Of a DNA stretch of 64,000 bases, positions 58,794 through 64,000 are shown piece by piece. A model generated the notes under the pieces. The model had not been told where the DNA came from and ran no database searches. It saw only the letters and a program-made list of their open reading frames with translations. Positions within the stretch are counted from its first letter, which is position 1. Each line of letters starts with the position of its first letter. The DNA lies in the NCBI RefSeq assembly GCF_051603425.1, contig NZ_CP194411.1:1674001-1738000 (forward strand), written 5' to 3'. Made by a program: the position numbers and the translations under genes. This DNA comes from Selenomonas sputigena_A (GTDB taxonomy: Bacteria > Bacillota > Negativicutes > Selenomonadales > Selenomonadaceae).

Positions 58794-59021
58794 AGCAAAC
58801 TCCTCCTTTGGGAAACGTCATGGATCCCATCGTGTTTCGTCCGATGCTGAATCCGTTCGCGCCGGATTCAATTCAGATTTATCTCTTTATTAATTCTCTG
58901 TAAAAGCTGGAAATCCTTTATGCTTATGGAAAAAACTCTTGTATTTTCTTTTGGAAAAACAGGCAGAAAGAAGAAATTTGTGATAATATAGAGGGGCAGC
59001 TCTGAAAAAGGAGAGGAATCT

Positions 59022-59666
59022 ATGGAGAAAATTTTGGGGACGGCTCTATTGATGCTGGAAGGAGCGGAGATCACGCTGGAGATTTTCTGCGTGACGCTGC
59101 TGCTCTCTCTTCCCCTCGGACTTCTTGTTTCGCTTTGCCGCATCTCAACGATTAAGCCGCTGAGCGTTCTGATGGAATTTTATATCTGGATCATGCGCGG
59201 CACGCCGCTGATGCTTCAGCTTCTTTTCGTTTATTTTGCCCTGCCGATGGTCGGCATACGGCTGCCTGATATCGCGGCGGCGCTCTTGGCTTTTGCGCTC
59301 AATTACGCGGCCTATTTTGCTGAGATCTTCCGCGCGGGCATCCAGTCGATCGGCCGCGGTCAGTACGAGGCCGCAAAATCGCTGGGCATGACATATACGC
59401 AGACAATGCGGCGCATCGTCGTGCCGCAGATGATACGTCATGTGCTGCCGCCGGTGAGCAACGAAACAATCAATCTCGTCAAGGATACGTCGCTCATCTA
59501 TATACTCGCGATGAACGACCTTCTGCGTGTGGCGCGCACGATTGTGCAGCGTGAGTTCGATATGACGCCCTTTTTTGTGGCGGCGGTCTTTTATCTTGCG
59601 ATGACGTTCGTGCTGACGGGAATGTTCAAAAAGTTGGAGGCATATTATGGCAAGTACGAGGAATGA
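59022..59666 (+). CDS. Polar amino-acid ABC transporter permease
   Basis: 214-aa HisM/GlnP-type permease with about five helices. WIMRGTPLMLQLLFVYFALP is the family signature; the EAA loop GRGQYEAAKSLGMTYTQTMRRIVVPQMIRHVLPP (about 120-150) docks to the ATPase. Substrate unknown. ATG at 59022 after AAAAAGGAGAGG. Overlaps the ATPase gene by 20 bp. No binding protein is encoded nearby, so it may be supplied elsewhere. Confidence 0.92.
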   Translation: MEKILGTALLMLEGAEITLEIFCVTLLLSLPLGLLVSLCRISTIKPLSVLMEFYIWIMRGTPLMLQLLFVYFALPMVGIRLPDIAAALLAFALNYAAYFAEIFRAGIQSIGRGQYEAAKSLGMTYTQTMRRIVVPQMIRHVLPPVSNETINLVKDTSLIYILAMNDLLRVARTIVQREFDMTPFFVAAVFYLAMTFVLTGMFKKLEAYYGKYEE

Positions 59667-60423
59667 ACCCGTGCTTCGCATGCACGGCATCCACAAGAGC
59701 TTCGGGACGAACGAGGTTCTGAAGGGCGTCGATCTCGAAGTGCAGCGCGGTGAGACGCTTTCCATCATCGGGCCGTCCGGCTCGGGAAAGTCGACGCTCC
59801 TGCGCTGCATCAACCGTCTGGAGGACATCGACAAGGGCTCGATCGAAGTGGACGGGGATTTCCTCGCCACAGAGAACGGGGCAGGTCAGTCCGAATACGC
59901 TTCGGGTGCAAAGTGCCGTGCCATTCTCCTGAAGATGGGCATGGTCTTCCAGCAGTTCAATCTCTTCCCCCATATGACGGTTCTGGGAAATCTTCTCGAG
60001 GCGCCGCAGCAGGTGAAGAAGATGAAGCGGGAGGAGATCCTGCCGACGGCGGAGGAGCTCCTGCGCAAGGTGGGGCTTTACGACAAGCGCGACGCCTATC
60101 CCGGGCGGCTTTCGGGCGGGCAGCAGCAGCGCGTTGCCATTGCACGCGCTCTCGCGATGCGGCCGGAGATCATGCTCTTCGATGAGCCGACATCGGCGCT
60201 TGACCCTGAACTTACGGGCGAAGTTCTGAAGACGATGCGCGAGCTTGCGGCGGAGCATATGACGATGGTCGTCGTGACGCATGAAATGGCTTTTGCGCGC
60301 GAGGTTTCGCAGCATGTGGCGTTCATGGCGGACGGTACGATCGTGGAGCAGGGAGAGCCGGATGCGCTTTTCCGGCATCCCTCCGAGGAACGCACGCAGG
60401 CGTTTTTGCGCAATATGCTTTGA
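59647..60423 (+). CDS. Polar amino-acid ABC transporter ATPase
   Basis: 258-aa GlnQ/HisP-type ATPase. Walker A GPSGSGKSTL (about 42-51), Q-loop VFQQFNLFPHMTVLGN, signature RLSGGQQQRVAIARALAM, Walker B EIMLFDEPTSALDPE, H-loop VVTHEMAFAREVS and terminal DALFRHPSEERTQAFL, the standard tail of this family. The insertion near 75-95 (DFLATENGAGQSEYASGAKCR) is longer than in GlnQ. ATG at 59647 lies inside the permease gene after TTGGAGG. Confidence 0.93.
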   Translation: MASTRNEPVLRMHGIHKSFGTNEVLKGVDLEVQRGETLSIIGPSGSGKSTLLRCINRLEDIDKGSIEVDGDFLATENGAGQSEYASGAKCRAILLKMGMVFQQFNLFPHMTVLGNLLEAPQQVKKMKREEILPTAEELLRKVGLYDKRDAYPGRLSGGQQQRVAIARALAMRPEIMLFDEPTSALDPELTGEVLKTMRELAAEHMTMVVVTHEMAFAREVSQHVAFMADGTIVEQGEPDALFRHPSEERTQAFLRNML

Positions 60424-60455
60424 TTTTTCCCTGGTTTTTGGCGGGAGGTTTTCGG

Positions 60456-61652
60456 ATGAACATGTCGCTTCGTTGGCTTTTTTTTGCGTTTTTGACGCTC
60501 GGCATTTTTTGCCAGGGACTTCTTGCTTCCTCCGCAGCAGAGGCGGCAGGCCTGGCCCAGGTCAAGGGCGTGCGCGTGCACGCCGACGGCGGCAAAGTGC
60601 GCATCGTCGTCGATGCGGACGGCGAGGTCGACTACAGGACGATGACGCTCGCGAATCCCGGCCGCATCGTTGTGGATCTGTCGGGGGCACGGCTGGCCGC
60701 ATCGGTGCCGAAGAGCCAGGACATAGGCAGTCCCTTCGCGAAGAAGGTGCGCATCGCTCAGAACGATGCCACGACGGTGCGCGTTGTTGTAGAATCGGAG
60801 ATGTATACAAACCGCAATAATTATGATGTTTTTTCCTTGGAGGGCGGCCCTGTGCCGTACCGCGTCGTGCTGGATTTCGGCAATCTTTCGGGCGGTACGG
60901 GTACGCGCGGCTCAAACATCGACTTTGGCAAGGGCGGGGCTAAGAAGCCGCCGAAAAATACAGGGGGAACGGCTGAGCGGCAGGGAAATCCCAAACCGGG
61001 CAATGAGACTGCAAAGCCGGAAACCGATACGGACAAACCGACCAAGCGGCCTGTACCGCACTCGACGACGCCCGGCATCGCGGGCAAGCTCATCGTCATC
61101 GATCCCGGCCACGGCGGCAGTGACACGGGCGCGATCGGCCCCACGGGCGTAACGGAGAAGAGCATCGCTCTGCGCATTGCCAAGCGTCTTACGGCTCTGC
61201 TCGAGGCGCAGGGAGGGAAGGTCATACTGACGCGCACGGCGGATACGGAGGTATCGCCGAAAGGCGCCGCTGCAAGTGATGTGGAGGAGCTTCAGGCACG
61301 CTGCGATATCGCGAACAGAAACGCGGCGGATATTTTCATCAGCATCCATCTCGATGCCTTTTCCAGTCCCGACGCCCGCGGCACGACGGGGTATTACTAT
61401 GTGGGCGGATCGGCGGACAGCAAGCGTCTGGCGGATTGTGTCAAGCGTCATGTCATACAGCATATCGGTACCTTTGACAGGGGGACGAAGGGCGAAAATT
61501 TCTACGTCTGCCGCCATACGGATATGCCGGCCATGCTCTTGGAGACGGCCTTCATATCGAACCCGCAGGAAGAACAGATGATGAATTCGGCTCATGGTGT
61601 GGAGCAGGCTGCGAATGGCATTGCCGAGGGACTGGCCGAATATTTCGGATGA
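60456..61652 (+). CDS. N-acetylmuramoyl-L-alanine amidase with AMIN domain
   Basis: 398-aa exported peptidoglycan hydrolase. Signal peptide (about 1-30), AMIN domain (about 35-140, GLAQVKGVRVHADGGKVRIVVDADGEVDY) for envelope targeting, a Lys/Pro/Thr-rich linker (about 165-205), and an Amidase_3 catalytic domain (about 210-398). Zinc ligands and catalytic Glu appear in IDPGHGGSDTGAIGPTG (His), a downstream EKSIALRIAKRL (Glu), SIHLDAF (His) and the late LLETAFISNPQEE (catalytic Glu). It cleaves amide bonds between MurNAc and L-Ala. ATG at 60456 after GGGAGG. Confidence 0.94.
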   Translation: MNMSLRWLFFAFLTLGIFCQGLLASSAAEAAGLAQVKGVRVHADGGKVRIVVDADGEVDYRTMTLANPGRIVVDLSGARLAASVPKSQDIGSPFAKKVRIAQNDATTVRVVVESEMYTNRNNYDVFSLEGGPVPYRVVLDFGNLSGGTGTRGSNIDFGKGGAKKPPKNTGGTAERQGNPKPGNETAKPETDTDKPTKRPVPHSTTPGIAGKLIVIDPGHGGSDTGAIGPTGVTEKSIALRIAKRLTALLEAQGGKVILTRTADTEVSPKGAAASDVEELQARCDIANRNAADIFISIHLDAFSSPDARGTTGYYYVGGSADSKRLADCVKRHVIQHIGTFDRGTKGENFYVCRHTDMPAMLLETAFISNPQEEQMMNSAHGVEQAANGIAEGLAEYFG

Positions 61653-61712
61653 GTTTGCAGCCGCCTGGGCCGAAGACGGCGCAGGGGCGGATGGAATAAG
61701 GAGAGAAGGAAA

Positions 61713-62783
61713 ATGGAACAGCTGGGTCTTGAGGGGATTCTTGCGGCGGAAAAAGAGCGCAGGGAACGGCTTTATCGCCGTTCCCTGCCCGAAAAGCGCA
61801 CGCTTGTCGAGGCCCTGTCCTGTCTTTCACGTGAGGAACTGGACGATATGGCGTACAACCTCTGCCTGGAAGGCACGGAAGAAATGACGTTTTCAGCGCT
61901 TGTCGAGACGCTGGCGCCTGCCGTGTGCCGTTTCTCCGAGCGATGGCTGCCGTCGGCCTTTGACGAGCAGTATCAGGCATTTCGCCATATCCGGGAGCAG
62001 GGCGGGCTGGCGGCGGATTTTCGTGTGGACGACGAGCGCCTCGATTATCTCTGCGGCCTCGGCCTCCTTGCTGTCGGTGCGGCAGACGGCAAGCTCTTCT
62101 GGTACATGCCCGAGGAGATCGATGCCGTATTTTCCCGGCTTGATTCGCCGTCGTACGGGCAGGCGGTGCAGACCAATACGGAGATCATGCGCCTGGCGAC
62201 GGGGCTTCTCTTCTACTATGGCTTTCTCGACTACGACAGGCTCTTTTCCATGGTCAGCGCTCTTCTGGAGGAAGAGCAGCGCATTGAGTTTTTTTCTTTC
62301 ATGGGCGTGCTGCTCAATGGTTCCTGCTGGCAGAAGAATGTTGTCGGTCATGAGCGCGGCATGAGCTACCATACGGTTCTCGATGCAGCGGGAATCGAGG
62401 CCCAGCAGAAGGAGAAGGACGGCCTGCCCTTTGCGGAAATTTCCTATGGCAAGGCTTATGATGCGGGCGAGGACGGCTATATCGAGGCCACGGACGCCTA
62501 TAAGGGACTCGCGCAGTTTTTTATGGCGCAGTTCGGGTTTGATGTCCTGCATGCGGCGGACACGGTGGGCAAGATCCTGATCCTCATGCAGAACGGCGGA
62601 AGCATGAAGGAAGTCGCGGCCTTTCTGGAGACTTTGGGCGAGATCGAAGAGGAAGCGGCTGCCGCGGAGCTTTCGCGCCTTGTCATAGAACTGCATGGGA
62701 CGACGCGCCTTTGGCGGCTCAAGGGACATACGCCGCGTGAGCTGCAGGAGAATGCGGCGGTCTTGGCCGGGAGCCTCCATTGA
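61713..62783 (+). CDS. Protein of unknown function upstream of glycosylation-type genes
   Basis: 356-aa acidic soluble protein, unrecognised. It is strongly helical and Glu-rich, with no signal peptide, TM helix or known motif. The N-terminal 20 residues are basic/coil (LEGILAAEKERRERLYRRSL). Ends KGHTPRELQENAAVLAGSLH, a segment like others in Negativicute conserved hypothetical proteins. ATG at 61713 after AGGAGAGAAGG. Its stop overlaps the next start (TGATG), so the next gene is coupled. No function is proposed. Confidence 0.65.
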   Translation: MEQLGLEGILAAEKERRERLYRRSLPEKRTLVEALSCLSREELDDMAYNLCLEGTEEMTFSALVETLAPAVCRFSERWLPSAFDEQYQAFRHIREQGGLAADFRVDDERLDYLCGLGLLAVGAADGKLFWYMPEEIDAVFSRLDSPSYGQAVQTNTEIMRLATGLLFYYGFLDYDRLFSMVSALLEEEQRIEFFSFMGVLLNGSCWQKNVVGHERGMSYHTVLDAAGIEAQQKEKDGLPFAEISYGKAYDAGEDGYIEATDAYKGLAQFFMAQFGFDVLHAADTVGKILILMQNGGSMKEVAAFLETLGEIEEEAAAAELSRLVIELHGTTRLWRLKGHTPRELQENAAVLAGSLH

Positions 62784-63721
62784 TGGGGGGCGTCGGACGG
62801 GAGGAGTTCGATCTCTTTTCTTACGAGGGCGGTTTGCTGCGCTTCCTGCCGTCTGTGAAAGCGCCGCTGGCGGTGCTCGTCGTGGAAAGTCTCGCCTATC
62901 TGCCCGCCCTGCGCGAACGGCTGCCCTTGGCGCGGCTCTTCGCCGTGACGGCGGAGCCTGAACGGTCCGAGGCGGCAGAGTTTGCGAGCCTCGATGTCGA
63001 GTGGTCGTTTCTTGATTACCGCGAGACGCCGCTGCCCTTTGCTCGCGAAAGCTTTGATTACATTCTTTCCGACCGCTGCCTTGAGACGGCGGGAAATCCG
63101 CAGGACATCGCGGCGGGATTCGGCCTTTTTCTCAAACCGACGGGTTCTTTTTTGACGAGCTTTTCCAATGTGCGTTATTGGGGCGTCATCGAGGATTTGA
63201 TGGAAGGGCATTTCTATGCGATTGTGCGCCGTTTTTTCTCGCTTTTCGAGATGGAAAAGCTGTTGGCGGCTTCCTTCTATAAGGAAGTCTCTTTTTTCCC
63301 CGTGCGCAGGGAAGCGCCCGAGGGCTTTATTGAACGGCTGGAAGCGGCGGGTTTTGAAAATAGCCGCCTTGATCTGGAAGCGAAGTTTTGGCTCTGCCGC
63401 GCACGGCGTACATCCGATGATGTGGCGCCATTGAAGGAATGTTTCACGCCCCTGGTGCGCCGCCGTCTTGTGACCTTGCTGCGCCGCCTGGAGTACGGTA
63501 TTGACGTGGAAGAAAATGCCGCGGCTCTTTGGCAGCTTTGCAGGGAGGAAGGAATTTTCGCCGATTACCTCATGGGCTTTGCTGCACAGACCATCGTGCA
63601 GCAGAAAACGCTCCTGGAGACGCTGCAGAGGACGGCGGAGCCGAAGCTTGCGGCGGAGATTCTGGAAGCGGCGCGGCGCGCACTTCTCTCGCTGCAGGAG
63701 GAAGGAGGCGAGGGAAATTGA
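62783..63721 (+). CDS. Methyltransferase-like protein, probable glycan-cluster member
   Basis: 312 aa. The N-terminal half has an incomplete SAM-methyltransferase pattern: AVLVVESLAYLPALRERLPLARLFAVTAEPERSEAAEF, then DYILSDRCLETAGNPQDIAAGFGLFLKPTGSFLTSFSNVRYWGVIEDLM (split motifs DYILSDRCLE and LKPTGSFLTSFSNVRYWGVIEDL), as in sugar-chain methyltransferases. The usual Gly-rich SAM loop is missing, so activity is doubtful. The C-terminal 100 aa are helical. ATG at 62783 overlaps the preceding stop. It is followed by a StrF-type glycosyltransferase. Confidence 0.55.
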   Translation: MGGVGREEFDLFSYEGGLLRFLPSVKAPLAVLVVESLAYLPALRERLPLARLFAVTAEPERSEAAEFASLDVEWSFLDYRETPLPFARESFDYILSDRCLETAGNPQDIAAGFGLFLKPTGSFLTSFSNVRYWGVIEDLMEGHFYAIVRRFFSLFEMEKLLAASFYKEVSFFPVRREAPEGFIERLEAAGFENSRLDLEAKFWLCRARRTSDDVAPLKECFTPLVRRRLVTLLRRLEYGIDVEENAAALWQLCREEGIFADYLMGFAAQTIVQQKTLLETLQRTAEPKLAAEILEAARRALLSLQEEGGEGN

Positions 63722-64000
63722 CGGATGAGAGGAAGATCGCCTTCATCACCTGTGTGAACGATGAGGAATGGTACAGCGAATGTCTGCTTTATCTGCGGCA
63801 TCTGCATCTGCCGGCGGGCTTCCGGGCGGAATACCTGCCCGTGCGCGGTGCGGCTTCCATGGCGGCGGGCTACAACGAGGCCATGCGGCGAAGCGACGCT
63901 AGATATAAAGTCTATCTTCATCAGGATACTTTGCTTGTCAACAAGGAGTTTCCGCGGGATATGTTGAATATCTTTGCAGATGAGAGTATCGGCCTGATCG
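63718..64000 (+). CDS. StrF-type glycosyltransferase (3' end outside window)
   Basis: 94 codons are visible and the frame stays open to the edge. KIAFITCVNDEEWYSECLLYLRHLHLP, VRGAASMAAGYNEAMRRSDARYKVYLHQDTLLVN are the family-2 StrF domain (GT-A nucleotide-sugar binding; split motifs ITCVNDEEWY and YNEAMRRSDARYKVYLHQD). TTG start at 63718 overlaps the previous stop, after GGAGG (63703-63707). It is translated with the upstream genes and may begin a surface-glycan or flagellar glycosylation cluster, an inference. Confidence 0.8.
   Translation, partial: MTDERKIAFITCVNDEEWYSECLLYLRHLHLPAGFRAEYLPVRGAASMAAGYNEAMRRSDARYKVYLHQDTLLVNKEFPRDMLNIFADESIGLI

Noticed and set aside
1..64000. tRNA, rRNA, phage or insertion-sequence genes
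   Set aside because: None was recognisable on either strand by reading; a tRNA scan would be decisive.

Overview
The window looks like chromosome of an anaerobic, diderm Firmicute of the Negativicutes, most likely a Selenomonas-type organism. This is inferred from protein character and gene content: outer-membrane energisation genes (exbB/exbD/tonB) sit beside Firmicute-type DivIC/FtsB, HU, DeoR, NBP35/Mrp and Gx-transporter genes, in GC-rich coding DNA with AT-rich intergenic islands. No tRNA, rRNA, CRISPR array, phage or transposase gene was seen.

Layout. 1-17.4 kb is mostly housekeeping: HD-domain protein, glnS, an ArsB/NhaD permease, leuS, mfd, a tetrapyrrole-methylase-like protein, HU, an SDR enzyme, a UgtP/MGDG-synthase-like glycosyltransferase, a double zinc-ribbon protein, a DivIC/FtsB protein, a chemoreceptor and a DeoR regulator. 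17.4-22.3 kb has an Mrp/NBP35 ATPase divergent from a four-gene TroABCD-type metal ABC transporter. That transporter is preceded by a strong Fur-like box, and its last permease is fused to a winged-helix domain.

22.6-35 kb is an iron-acquisition and extracytoplasmic redox island. It holds a DUF4198 periplasmic protein, a decayed hicB remnant, exbB-exbD-tonB, an FTR1-type permease, P19, a DUF2318 membrane protein, two FtsX-like permeases, an ABC ATPase, an FMN-binding lipoprotein, its ApbE flavinyltransferase, a NusG-domain-II protein and a Gx transporter. Between P19 and DUF2318 lies a 120-bp tandem repeat whose three predicted stems covary between copies, which points to a structured RNA or selected palindromic element.

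35-40.4 kb has a double-cupin protein, enolase, a membrane-anchored HMA protein and two tandem HD-GYP genes. 40.5-57.6 kb is a nitrate respiration and molybdenum island: modABC on the minus strand, divergent from narGHJI, two MoeA-like genes, moaA, a MOSC-Mog fusion, a MobA-MobB fusion, a methyltransferase, narK and moaC. The modA-narG intergenic region has paired Crp/Fnr-like boxes. 57.7-64 kb has a third HD-GYP gene, an amino-acid ABC permease/ATPase pair without a binding protein, an AMIN/Amidase_3 cell-wall hydrolase, two proteins of unclear role and the start of a StrF-type glycosyltransferase.

The most unusual items are the covarying 120-bp repeat, the P19 iron locus joined to a flavinylation module, the permease-winged-helix fusion behind a Fur-like box, the symmetric modA/narG control region, and a second dispersed stem-loop repeat family.
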